From Clostridiaceae bacterium Marseille-Q4143 (GTDB taxonomy: Bacteria; Bacillota; Clostridia; Lachnospirales; Lachnospiraceae), in the NCBI GenBank assembly GCA_018228645.1, contig CP073693.1:2366416-2430415 (forward strand): a stretch of 64,000 nucleotides of DNA, in the 5' to 3' direction. Of the stretch, positions 25,726 through 35,111 are shown piece by piece. Both the position numbers and the translations under genes were made by a program. Under the pieces are notes generated by a model. That model made no database searches. It was given only the letters and a program-made list of their open reading frames with translations, and was not told the DNA's origin. Within the stretch, counting starts at the first letter, position 1. Every line of letters starts with the position of its first letter.

Positions 25726-26223
25726 GTGTCAGATATGAAAAAGAAGACAACACAGACGAAAATGGAGAAACGGTTCTTCCTGCTTATCGTTATCCTGGCT
25801 CTTATTGCCATCGGTGTAGTGGCCTATGGAGTGGGAACAAACCTGACAGGTGGAAACCATGTGAAAAATACCGACAGCGGAACGGAAGAAGAAACGGATG
25901 AAACCAGTGATTCCGGGGAAAATGATCCTCTGGCCATCCACTCCATCATCATCGGAGATACAGAAGCTTCAATTCTGCATGATACGACAGACGGCGCAGA
26001 TGATTACATCATCAAAGCAGCCCTCCCTGTGGATTTCTCCTTCGAGAAAACCACGCTGAATCTGGAACTGGCAGACGGGGCAGTAGTATCAGATAAAAGT
26101 AACTGCCTGCTTAATGATCTGGGCGGCAGGCCGGTGGTAAACCTGACTGTGGAAAATGCCAGTCTGGTCATCGCCAATGATGGAGAGACAAGAACCTATC
26201 AGTTTCAGTTGGATATTCAATAA
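25726..26223 (+). CDS. Small membrane-anchored extracellular protein
   Basis: The 165-aa protein has one N-terminal membrane segment (about residues 14-34, FFLLIVILALIAIGVVAYGVG), a Ser/Glu/Asp-rich tether (40-70), and a small beta domain (75-165) ending ENASLVIANDGETRTYQFQLDI. The domain resembles the DUF5018-like Ig modules of the next gene (polypeptide with YTVT/TYTV edge strands), so it may pair with that large protein. No enzyme motif is seen. It starts 6 nt after the permease stop. Confidence 0.65.
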   Translation: MSDMKKKTTQTKMEKRFFLLIVILALIAIGVVAYGVGTNLTGGNHVKNTDSGTEEETDETSDSGENDPLAIHSIIIGDTEASILHDTTDGADDYIIKAALPVDFSFEKTTLNLELADGAVVSDKSNCLLNDLGGRPVVNLTVENASLVIANDGETRTYQFQLDIQ

Positions 26224-26328
26224 TGGGGGTGATATATAGAGTGAATGAAAAAGCAATGATAAGAGAGGCAGGTGGTATATGATATGAGTAGAAAAATAGA
26301 AAACAGTAGAGGAGGTGAGAAAGCGAAT

Positions 26329-29300
26329 ATGAAAAAAGGGATGAAACGATTGATTCCGCTGATATTGGCAGTTGTACTATTGTTGAGTCAGACAATTACA
26401 TCGTTTGCGTTATGGGATGGAATTCGTGCCAATGGAAGCTATCGTGGGCATGAGACAATCACCAGTACGGCAACTGCTACAATTGTACAGATTCTTCAGA
26501 TGGATGAAAATGAGTCTTCTGTTATGCCTTTGAAGAGCTTTGAAGCAATTCAGGATAATAAACGCGTTTTCTTTACTCCGGTCTCTGATGCGGAGCAGGC
26601 GGATTTTTCTTCGCCTGTTCCGTATATTGTAACTTCTGAAGACGGTCGCAGGGGTCATGTCTGGCTCCTGGCCAGACCGGCTTCCACACTAGAACCGTGG
26701 ACGGAGAAGGACAAACAAGAGTGGATAGATCTGGCCCCGCGGTGGCTGGAGGTCAGAGACCGATTAATCTCTCTGCTGGATAAGCTGAATAAAGCAGTAG
26801 ATGAGAGAACAGTGGAGATTGGCGGATTGCAGACCGCATATCAGCCGATGGTATATTACCTGAGAAATTATAACTATTGGGTAATGTTGGATGGAAATGA
26901 AGTTCCAGGTTATGGAAAGGATGAAGTACTTTATACAGAGGAGACTCTGCGGGCATTGATGGAAAAAGACCTGGAAAAGTTTGATTTATGTAAGAAAAAT
27001 CTTCTGAAAGCGGATCAGACAGCCAAGCTTCTGGACTGCATAGAAGCATATTGCGATGAAATTGAAAATGATCGGATTGCTGCCCCGGAACTGACGGGAT
27101 TTCAGCTGGGAGAGTATAAGGGAATTATAGATGGAGCAACCCATGTAACTCTTACGGTTCCTGCAGATGCAAATCTTCCGGATCCGTCAGAGGCAAAGAT
27201 CAGTACGGATGGTTCTGTAAAATCCAACTTGTTTGCCGGTTCGATTGAGAGTGGACAGTTGCTGTATCGTCTGACTCCTTATGCTGCATGGACGGGTGCC
27301 GTGTACAATGGAACGGGCGGCTACGTGTTTGATAAAGACCTTGGAAAGACTTGGATTGTTGAGGTTAAAAGAGGGGATCCGGTACTGAAAGTGCAGGATT
27401 TGAGTATTACATTAGGCGAGCGTATCTATCATGCCCAGATTGATGATGAGGAACAGACCATCAGCCTCACATTGCCGATAGGGACGAATCTGACCTCTCT
27501 GACACCGGTATTGAAGCATACAGCGTCGACGGCAACGATTGGTGGAAAAGTAGAAGGAACAGCGTTGGATTTAAGCAAACCGGTGCAGGTAGAACTGATG
27601 CTGGATAAGTATAAATGTTCTTATACCTTGACAGTTCAGACGGGAGATTCCGCAGAGTGTGATATCTTATCCTATAAGATTGGGGATCAGACGGCGACCA
27701 TTAATGGAGATCAGATTACACTGACCCTTCCTTATGGAACAGATCTCTCTAAATGTACGCCGGAAATACAGATATCAGAAGATGCAAAACTGATTCAATC
27801 TCCTTCATCACTTGTCTTTAACAGAGAATTGACGTATGTGGTACAGGCGCAGAATAAGACAACAAAAACTTATAAAGTAACGCTGAAAGAGACACCGATC
27901 TCCGATGCCAACCAGATTCTTTCGTTTTCATATGGAAGTATTAAAGGAAGTATTGACCAGAATCAGGGAACAATCCGTTTGGAAGTACCCATGGGAACGA
28001 ATTTGAAGAAGTTGACGCCGAAAGTACAGGTGTCAGAGTTTGCAGAGGTATATCCGGTTTCCGGAGCGGAAGTGGATTTCAGCGGAACCAGTCCGGTAGA
28101 ATATACAGTTACGGCGCAAAATGGAGTGACAAATACCTACCGGGTAACCGTTGTTCTGGTAGACATGGGGGAGAATCCTTACAAGAACTCCATGGTCAGT
28201 CTCCGGGATAATATTATTGACAGATATGAGACCAAAGCATCGGATGACTGGGAGTGGATGAACCTTGGCTTTTATAAAGGAGTTACGCAGAAGAAGACAC
28301 CTGGTTCTTTACCAAAAGATCTGGAAAACCATGTAAGAAAAAAACTGGCGAAACTGGATACGACATCCAGTGTGGCAATGACCAATCTGGATCGTACCAT
28401 TATGATGCTGACGGCATGTGGAATTGATGCATCAAAACTGGACGCTTATACCACAGAGGATAATCCTTTTAAAAATGCAAAAGGAGAGCCGATTAAGGAT
28501 TTGACGGCATATCTCTATAATTATTCCGGATCCTACACGATCAATGGTCCCATATTTGCCCTAATTGCACTGGATATGGGTAATTATACGATTCCTAAGA
28601 ACGCAGTATGGACAAGGGATAAATTATTGGAAACCATTCTGACACATAAATATGGATCCGACGGGTTTGGCGTCGACATGGTAGGAATGCTGATGCAGTC
28701 CATTGCTCCCTATCAGAACGATCCGGTCTATGGGTCGAGAGTGAAGGCAAAGCTGGAGGAAGGCATTGATCTCTTCCTCGGAAACAAGAAGGCAGACACA
28801 GTAGATGCCATGCAGCCGGATTTCACATTCGGAGGCTTTGGCTACCAGAGCAGCGAGAGTGCGGCGCAGGCTATCTGTGCATTGAGTGCAGCTGGAGTGG
28901 ACTGTCATACAGATGCCAGATTTTCTGATGGAAACGGGAAGAGCGCACTGACGGCATTTCTGGACTATGCAGATGGAGAATATTTTGCACATACCGTAGC
29001 AGTGAAGAAGAATTCTATGGCAACTTATCAGGGATGTTATACCGTGCAGTGGTATCTTGGGTTCCTGGAGAATGGCGGGGCAGGACATCCTTATTCGCTT
29101 TACTATCATCAGCAGGATTTTTCCCGGCCGTTGAGCAAAGAAGCGGAGATTAAGAGCTTTGTACTGGAAGGAAAGACGGCGGAGATCAATGGGGATCAGA
29201 TTACCGTGACGCTTCCAAAGGGAACACCGCTTACCAATATGACGCCGGAAATTACATTGTCAGACTATGCGACCCTGGATGCACCCAGCTTCCCCGTTAC

Positions 29301-30381
29301 ATTTGCAGAAAATATAGCACAGCCGTTCACGGTACGTGCGGAGGACGGAGAGACCACAAAAACATACTATGTAACAGTAAAACTGGCAGAAGGTATTAAG
29401 GCATCCGGTACGAATCTGGATGCAGACAGTCTGAAACTGCAGGATGCAAATATCTTAAGAGATATCGAGATTACAGCGCGGAAAGTAACTACAAATGAGG
29501 CAACTACAGACATTCTTCTAAGTGTGGCAGCCGGAGTAGATACGCAGAATCTTTTCGTTAAGGGAACGCTGTCTTATGGTGCAACCACGGAGCCTGAACA
29601 GATTCTGGATGGAAAGACGAAGATAGATTTGAGCGGTTGGACGACGATCAAAGTAACATCGGAAGATAAAGAGAATGTAAGAACGTACCGGATCAAGGTG
29701 GATGCTCAGGAGACTGCATCTATAGACAGTTTTGTGGTAACCATTGATGGTATTGCATATAGGGGCGTTATTGACAACTCTGCCAATACCATTCAGGTGT
29801 TGGGAGTCCCGACGGAATCCGATGTAAGTTCCCTGGCGCCGGAGATTGAACTGGGCGAAGGAACGAATGTCTGCAGTCCTTTATCCGGCGTGGCACAGAA
29901 CTTTACATCGACGGTAAACTATACCGTATCAGGAAACGGACTGGCTACCAGAGTGTATGCAGTGGATATTTTCGATGCAGAGGGCAAGCATCCGACTGGT
30001 AAGAAGACGGATGACAATCCGGTGACGCCGGGGAAACCGGATACACCGACCATATCAGCGGCAAAGATCAATAGCTTTACTTTGCTTGGCGTGGAAGGAA
30101 CTATTGATGATGCAGCGGGAACGATCTTGATTACTTTGCCGGAAGGAACGGATGTCAGCTGTGTGGCACCGACGGTAGAAGTAGGAAGCGGATGTACGGT
30201 GAGCCCGGTTTCGGGTGAAGTCGTGGATCTGACCAGTCCCAGAGTCTATACTGTTACAAACGGAACAGAAACGAATACATATACCGTCATTGTGACGCTG
30301 GAGAAGAGTGTATCACAGCAGCTCTGGGAGAAAGTGGAAGATGACAGTACAGTAGCGGACCATCAGGTAGTCCGGGATTAG
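26329..30381 (+). CDS. Giant secreted protein: DUF5018-like Ig modules around an alpha/alpha-toroid-like domain
   Basis: A 1350-aa secreted protein; signal peptide about residues 1-28, cleavage likely after TSFA. It starts at the ATG at 26329, which has GGAGGTGA at 10 nt. Approximate layout: helical N region (110-240), Ig-like units (255-440), DUF5018-like modules at 445-520 and 530-612, an all-helical region at 620-930, then modules at 940-1020, 1130-1215 and 1245-1325. The helical part carries FTFGGFGYQSSESAAQAICALSAAG-like segments typical of alpha/alpha-toroids (terpenoid-cyclase/transcobalamin alpha domain). There is no LPXTG or C-terminal membrane helix; it ends in a short QLW...DH tail. 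Function is inferred to be corrinoid binding at the surface. Confidence 0.72.
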   Translation: MKKGMKRLIPLILAVVLLLSQTITSFALWDGIRANGSYRGHETITSTATATIVQILQMDENESSVMPLKSFEAIQDNKRVFFTPVSDAEQADFSSPVPYIVTSEDGRRGHVWLLARPASTLEPWTEKDKQEWIDLAPRWLEVRDRLISLLDKLNKAVDERTVEIGGLQTAYQPMVYYLRNYNYWVMLDGNEVPGYGKDEVLYTEETLRALMEKDLEKFDLCKKNLLKADQTAKLLDCIEAYCDEIENDRIAAPELTGFQLGEYKGIIDGATHVTLTVPADANLPDPSEAKISTDGSVKSNLFAGSIESGQLLYRLTPYAAWTGAVYNGTGGYVFDKDLGKTWIVEVKRGDPVLKVQDLSITLGERIYHAQIDDEEQTISLTLPIGTNLTSLTPVLKHTASTATIGGKVEGTALDLSKPVQVELMLDKYKCSYTLTVQTGDSAECDILSYKIGDQTATINGDQITLTLPYGTDLSKCTPEIQISEDAKLIQSPSSLVFNRELTYVVQAQNKTTKTYKVTLKETPISDANQILSFSYGSIKGSIDQNQGTIRLEVPMGTNLKKLTPKVQVSEFAEVYPVSGAEVDFSGTSPVEYTVTAQNGVTNTYRVTVVLVDMGENPYKNSMVSLRDNIIDRYETKASDDWEWMNLGFYKGVTQKKTPGSLPKDLENHVRKKLAKLDTTSSVAMTNLDRTIMMLTACGIDASKLDAYTTEDNPFKNAKGEPIKDLTAYLYNYSGSYTINGPIFALIALDMGNYTIPKNAVWTRDKLLETILTHKYGSDGFGVDMVGMLMQSIAPYQNDPVYGSRVKAKLEEGIDLFLGNKKADTVDAMQPDFTFGGFGYQSSESAAQAICALSAAGVDCHTDARFSDGNGKSALTAFLDYADGEYFAHTVAVKKNSMATYQGCYTVQWYLGFLENGGAGHPYSLYYHQQDFSRPLSKEAEIKSFVLEGKTAEINGDQITVTLPKGTPLTNMTPEITLSDYATLDAPSFPVTFAENIAQPFTVRAEDGETTKTYYVTVKLAEGIKASGTNLDADSLKLQDANILRDIEITARKVTTNEATTDILLSVAAGVDTQNLFVKGTLSYGATTEPEQILDGKTKIDLSGWTTIKVTSEDKENVRTYRIKVDAQETASIDSFVVTIDGIAYRGVIDNSANTIQVLGVPTESDVSSLAPEIELGEGTNVCSPLSGVAQNFTSTVNYTVSGNGLATRVYAVDIFDAEGKHPTGKKTDDNPVTPGKPDTPTISAAKINSFTLLGVEGTIDDAAGTILITLPEGTDVSCVAPTVEVGSGCTVSPVSGEVVDLTSPRVYTVTNGTETNTYTVIVTLEKSVSQQLWEKVEDDSTVADHQVVRD

Positions 30382-30391
30382 GAGGCAATGA

Positions 30392-33300
30392 ATGAAAAGG
30401 TGGAGAAAGAGGCTGATATTGTTCAGCCTCCTGGTTGTCGGATGTTTAATCTGGAATCTATCAGGAGTTGGGGTGAAAGCAGAAGAGGCAGTATCTGTAC
30501 CACAGATAGAACTTACAATTAAAAATGGTGAAGATATTTTTCTGGATAGAAAAAATAATGTTGTATTAGAAGCCGCTATTACGGTAGAAAACTATAAGAA
30601 CTTATCATCAAGTGATTTTGAAAAAGCAGATAAGTGGACCAATATATCGAGTGATGCGGCTTTGTTTCAAAATGGCAAAAAAAAATGTATTACTCCGGGA
30701 AAGATTGTTTTAACAATTAAAGCGGGTCAGAAATCTTCAGTACTTAATGGATCAGGTGCTACAATTTCTAAGTTGGCGCCCAATATCGCATTTACAAGTA
30801 CAAATGGAGGAACAATTAGAGCTCCCCAAAAATCTGATAATGCAGGTTCTTTGGTAAGTTTTTATGGAACTAACAAGTTTATAGTAACCTATGCGAACAG
30901 GTTGACCGGCATTGTACAATTTTTGGATTACAAAGGAGGAATATATGTTATAAATTATCCAGTGGAAATAAAGTGCAGTGATTATCTTGATCCGATTGAT
31001 GATTCGTGGAAAGATAAGGCGCTTGCTTCTGCGAATAGCAGTAAGAATTTGAATAGTTACATTGAAGCAATAAATTTATCTGATGATATAATTACAATTG
31101 CAGCATCTCGGTATAGTCAAACGGATGTTGCTACAGCAGATGTTTTTATACCTCAGTTAGCATATGGAGCAAGCATGGTTGGCGAAGATGCAACAACTAT
31201 GACCATAGGGGGCAAGGAACAAACAGTATATAATGTTAAGCAGTTTTTGGCTAAAATGAAAGATGGATATTCTTTTATGATTAAAAATGCAGAAGGCTTA
31301 ACAAAAAAATATAAAGTAATAGTTAATACACCTTGGCAGCTATCAATGGGTACAGGTACAGATGATTTTGATCCTGCGATTACCATCGATAATGTTCCTC
31401 AACAGAAAAAAACAATCGATACTGTAGCAGAAAACAGCAATATAAAAGTGGTGTTTAATGGGATACCGGCAAAAAAGAAACTGATTGGAATAAAAACAAA
31501 ACATAACACAAGGACAAGTACAGGAGCTTCTTCATGGGAAGAATATGAACTAACATATTCTATAAGTGGCAATAGCGTGGAATTTGTAATGCCACGGGAT
31601 GAGGTTGAGATCTCAGAAGTGCTTCTGGATGATGATTTTTCTACAGAACCCAGACAGATTACGGTTACTCCGGTAGTGGAGAATGGCGAAGAAACGGATT
31701 TTGCAGTCATTGAAAAGAAGGTAGATGGAGCAGAAAAGTCTACAGCCACAGAAAACCAGACCGTAACATTAACAGACAAGGGTATGTATCCTGATTATAG
31801 AAGTTTTTGCGGTTATGAGTTTGACCACTGGGAAAGTGCTTCGATTACTATTTCTGATACAGAAAAAATAAATTCAACTTTGACATTTTCCATGCCAGAT
31901 CAGGATGTGGATATAAAAGCAGTTTATAGACGAACAGGTGTCTCCATTACGGCTGGCATCAGCAATGTAATAGTCGGAAATATCAGTTTTGGAAATGCAC
32001 GTGTGGGGGTGATGTCTTCTACATCTCAAAAGAATCAGAAGATAACAGAGCTTTGCAGATCAGGAGAAACATATGATATTGATTTAGGAGGTGCTAATTT
32101 TGCTGCAAATCGATTCCTTGGATGGGTAGATAAAACAGGTGCTTCCATAGCAAAAACAGATGCAAATGGGATTCATTGGGTAGATGCAACAGATGCGAAG
32201 ACAGGAGTTGCATATTATTATCCTAAAATTACAGTATTTGATCAGACGGAATCGATGACATTCATTGCTTCTTTTGAGGCGAAGACTGCATGTACATTGA
32301 CGTTTACATCAAGTGATGAGAACAAAGGTACAGTATCAGCAAGTGTAGATGGAACCAGCATTAAATCCGGAGATAATACGATTTACGATGAGGACGTCGT
32401 AACGTTGAAAGCGAAGAAGAAGACCGGTTATAAATTTGCAGGATGGGAAGTAACCAGTCCGGCTGATGTTAGCGTTACTTTTGCAAATGCAGCCGCAGAA
32501 GAGACAACATTTACAATGCCGAAGATTACGTCTGGAAGTTTGACAATTCAGGGTGTATTTGAAGTGGATCCGGCTTATTTAAGTCCTGACTGCGAGTTAA
32601 CTAAAGTGGAACTTCTAAAGAAAGACAATGGTACTGTAGTAAAACAGGCGAACAAGAATGGAACCACGTTTACGATTAAGCTTTCTGCAAAGGATATGAG
32701 CCTGGAAGAAGCAGGAAATCTTACTGGTGGTGCGTATATGCTTCGTCTGACTTATCCAGAAACAGCAATCGCTAAGATGGATGGTGGCTTTGGTGATCGT
32801 GAGAATGGAGATGACCGTTGGCTGACTGGTATTACGAATGGAATTGGAAAAGGCGGAAAAGAGACATTTACCATTACTGCAGAGAATGGTACGAATAAGA
32901 ATACTTATACTATTGCCATTGAGTATGACGATCGCCCGACTTTGACAGCGGGCACAGTGAAGCGTGTCAGTGACACGGAAGCTAGTGTTGGATTCCGTTC
33001 AAGCAGTGCAGGAACCTATTACTGGGCAGTTGTGGATGCCGGAGAAGCGAAGCCGGATATTCCGACGAACGGTGCAGGTACTACGTTTAAGTATGCGGAT
33101 CGGGAAAATACCATTAAGTTGACCAGCCTGACAGCAGGAGCAAAAGATCTTTATATCGTTGTGAAGAATGATGATGATTCGACCAATGTGAAGATTTCTG
33201 ATGTATTGAAGATTTCTATTCCGGCTTTTGGAGGAGCGGAGACGACTTATAAAGTAAATGTGACAGGAAGTCTTCCAGGTGGTAAACTTACGGTAGATAA

Positions 33301-33904
33301 GAAAGAAGCAAAAGCAGGAGAGACAGTGACCGTAACGGTTACTCCGGATTCTGGTAAGAAAATGACGACAAACAGTTTGATCTACTCACAGTCCAGCGCT
33401 CCGTATGAGGTAGTGCATATTGATGAGAAGACAAAACAGTTTATCATGCCTGCGTATGAATTGTCTGTTTCCTGCCGTTTTGAGGATGAGAATTCTTCAA
33501 CGACGCCGGAGACAACCACCGGAAAGATCGGAGCATTTGTAGTCAATGGCGTATCCGGAACCGTGGATAACACCACAGGCACGATTACGGTAACCCTTCC
33601 CAACGGAACGGATCTTACCAGTCTTGCACCGGTGATTACCATCAGTGGAGCAAAATCCATCTCTCCGGCCAGCGGAGCAACTGTGAATCTTTCTTCACCG
33701 GTAACTTACACATTGACGTTGGAGGACGGAACAACAAAGACATATACGGTACGGGCTTACGTAGAAGGACCTTCCAAATCTGATCAGCTGTGGAATGATA
33801 TGCTGAACAATGTGGATGGCAGCCCGGATCACAGCGGATCTAAGACATGGTGGAAGAAAGCCAAGGATCTGAAGAAACATAACGATTATCCGGAATACTG
33901 GTAA
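30392..33904 (+). CDS. Large secreted protein with InlB-B-like repeats and C-terminal DUF5018-like module
   Basis: 1170 aa with a signal peptide (cleavage after VKA, residue 30). Residues 35-420 are a beta-rich region I do not recognise. InlB-B-repeat-like units lie at about 425-515, 630-725 and 950-1030 (KKKTGYKFAGWEV motif in the middle one), and a DUF5018-like module at about 1045-1125. It ends in SDQLWNDMLNNVDGSPDH plus a basic, aromatic tail, and it shares the QLW/DH feature with the preceding protein. GGAGG lies just before the ATG at 30392, 10 nt after the previous stop. There is no catalytic motif; it is probably a structural or adhesive surface protein working with the 1350-aa protein. 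Confidence 0.72.
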   Translation: MKRWRKRLILFSLLVVGCLIWNLSGVGVKAEEAVSVPQIELTIKNGEDIFLDRKNNVVLEAAITVENYKNLSSSDFEKADKWTNISSDAALFQNGKKKCITPGKIVLTIKAGQKSSVLNGSGATISKLAPNIAFTSTNGGTIRAPQKSDNAGSLVSFYGTNKFIVTYANRLTGIVQFLDYKGGIYVINYPVEIKCSDYLDPIDDSWKDKALASANSSKNLNSYIEAINLSDDIITIAASRYSQTDVATADVFIPQLAYGASMVGEDATTMTIGGKEQTVYNVKQFLAKMKDGYSFMIKNAEGLTKKYKVIVNTPWQLSMGTGTDDFDPAITIDNVPQQKKTIDTVAENSNIKVVFNGIPAKKKLIGIKTKHNTRTSTGASSWEEYELTYSISGNSVEFVMPRDEVEISEVLLDDDFSTEPRQITVTPVVENGEETDFAVIEKKVDGAEKSTATENQTVTLTDKGMYPDYRSFCGYEFDHWESASITISDTEKINSTLTFSMPDQDVDIKAVYRRTGVSITAGISNVIVGNISFGNARVGVMSSTSQKNQKITELCRSGETYDIDLGGANFAANRFLGWVDKTGASIAKTDANGIHWVDATDAKTGVAYYYPKITVFDQTESMTFIASFEAKTACTLTFTSSDENKGTVSASVDGTSIKSGDNTIYDEDVVTLKAKKKTGYKFAGWEVTSPADVSVTFANAAAEETTFTMPKITSGSLTIQGVFEVDPAYLSPDCELTKVELLKKDNGTVVKQANKNGTTFTIKLSAKDMSLEEAGNLTGGAYMLRLTYPETAIAKMDGGFGDRENGDDRWLTGITNGIGKGGKETFTITAENGTNKNTYTIAIEYDDRPTLTAGTVKRVSDTEASVGFRSSSAGTYYWAVVDAGEAKPDIPTNGAGTTFKYADRENTIKLTSLTAGAKDLYIVVKNDDDSTNVKISDVLKISIPAFGGAETTYKVNVTGSLPGGKLTVDKKEAKAGETVTVTVTPDSGKKMTTNSLIYSQSSAPYEVVHIDEKTKQFIMPAYELSVSCRFEDENSSTTPETTTGKIGAFVVNGVSGTVDNTTGTITVTLPNGTDLTSLAPVITISGAKSISPASGATVNLSSPVTYTLTLEDGTTKTYTVRAYVEGPSKSDQLWNDMLNNVDGSPDHSGSKTWWKKAKDLKKHNDYPEYW

Positions 33905-33937
33905 GAGCAGATATTATCCGGAAAGAAATGGCAGTAT

Positions 33938-33977
33938 CCAGCGGGTGCAAAAGCATCCGCTGGTGTTGTCGTCTTTA
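33938..33977 (+). terminator. Terminator-like hairpin at the end of the corrinoid operon
   Basis: CCAGCGGGTGC pairs with GCATCCGCTGG (33938-33963). The downstream U tract (TGTTGTCGTCTTT) is weak. Confidence 0.6.
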
Positions 33978-34033
33978 AACAAAGGTCCTGAAAGGAAGGA
34001 TCAGAGGGAAAGAACGGAGAAAAATAACGCCAT

Positions 34034-34873
34034 ATGATGAAATATAAAGGATCAGCGCAGCGGCCATTGCTGACGCTGGACAAGAAAAGTGCGGTGGTAT
34101 ACAGGAAGCAGGAAGAAGTTTCAATTCCTGAGAAATATCAGATGATCGCCGCAGAAGCTTTCAAAGGAAATCCTAAGATGAAGAGCCTGGAGATTGGACC
34201 CGGTATGAAGAAAATCGGAATGCGGGCATTTCAGGGATGTATAAAACTGACGAAAGTGCGGATGGCCCACAGTGTGAATCATCTGTCGGAAGGATGCTTT
34301 TCCGCCTGCCCGCACCTGTCGGAAATGCAGATTTCCTCCAAAGTGTCGGAGATCCCGCCCTCCGCATTTAAAGAAGACCGCAAATTAAGACAGGTGGATT
34401 TTGCAGACAATAGCCTCCTGCTGAAAATAAGAGAGGACGCCTTCAATGAATGTGCCTCCCTGGCATATATCAAAATCCCGGAAAGCGTCATCGACATTGG
34501 TGACAGGGCTTTTTACCGCTGCAAATCCCTGAGCCGGATCGAATTTCCGAAGACACTGGAACGCATCGGCAAAGAAGCATTCTACTTCTGCGGCATGGAG
34601 GAACTCCACCTGCCGGAGTCACTGGAAGTACTGGAGGAATCTGCATTTTTCAAATGTACAAAACTGACCGAAGTCTGTCTTCCGGAGAGCGTCCGCTATA
34701 TTGGCAAATGGGTCTTCCACGGCTGTAACCGCCTTCGTATCCTCGAGATCCGGCATGATCCGGAATATATAGGGCCGTGGATTATTAACAAGGCTGCAAA
34801 GATTCGATGTTATCAGGGATCAAAGGTGGATGCATATTGTCAGGAATCTGGCTTTGAGGTGGAGTATCTGTAA
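34034..34873 (+). CDS. BspA-type leucine-rich-repeat protein, paralogue of the 14991 gene
   Basis: A 279-aa protein with about nine LRR_5 repeats (VCLPESVRYIGKWVFHGCN type) and no signal peptide or anchor. The C-terminal cap (LEIRHDPEYIGPWIIN; GSKVDAYCQESGFEVEYL) matches the cap of the cobalamin-riboswitch-controlled LRR protein at 14991-15839. It ends at a GGGG/CCCC terminator. Its last 98 codons are duplicated at 37321-37614. The position just after the corrinoid operon suggests a linked role; this is inference. Confidence 0.83.
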   Translation: MMKYKGSAQRPLLTLDKKSAVVYRKQEEVSIPEKYQMIAAEAFKGNPKMKSLEIGPGMKKIGMRAFQGCIKLTKVRMAHSVNHLSEGCFSACPHLSEMQISSKVSEIPPSAFKEDRKLRQVDFADNSLLLKIREDAFNECASLAYIKIPESVIDIGDRAFYRCKSLSRIEFPKTLERIGKEAFYFCGMEELHLPESLEVLEESAFFKCTKLTEVCLPESVRYIGKWVFHGCNRLRILEIRHDPEYIGPWIINKAAKIRCYQGSKVDAYCQESGFEVEYL

Positions 34874-34899
34874 AGGGGTGTAGGATGCCCCTTTTTTTG
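34873..34899 (+). terminator. Intrinsic terminator after LRR gene
   Basis: AAAGGGG pairs with CCCCTTT, followed by further T. Confidence 0.8.
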
Positions 34900-34948
34900 T
34901 TGTCTTGCCGGGGCGAGGCCGCCCCTTTTTGACAAAGCTGCCGGGGCT

Positions 34949-35111
34949 GTGGGTCTATATCACTTCCACCCCTGCTCCAGTTCCTGTTTCCCGGCGCCAC
35001 AACAAGCTTTCGTGGGTGAAATGGGTCAGAAACGCAGATTGGTGGCCGCGAGTTCCTATGTTTTCGAAAAGGGAAGGAATTTTAGTAAGCAAGTTGGGCA
35101 CTGAGACCCAC
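34949..35111. repeat. 163-nt inverted-repeat-bounded element, copy A
   Basis: It begins with GTGGGTCT (34949-34956) and ends with AGACCCAC (35104-35111); flanking GC-rich bases extend the pairing imperfectly. Inside lies TTCCT...AGGAA around the palindrome TTTTCGAAAA. Copy B (37689-37851) has the same length and differs at about nine positions counted by eye. The 494-nt gap between the LRR gene and rloA otherwise shows only repeated GCCGCGGGCA motifs (35117-35165) and the rloA promoter. Confidence 0.75.

Noticed and set aside
26329..33904. LPXTG or S-layer sorting signals on the giant proteins
   Set aside because: C-terminal residues were read; no LPXTG-type motif, membrane helix or SLH domain is present.
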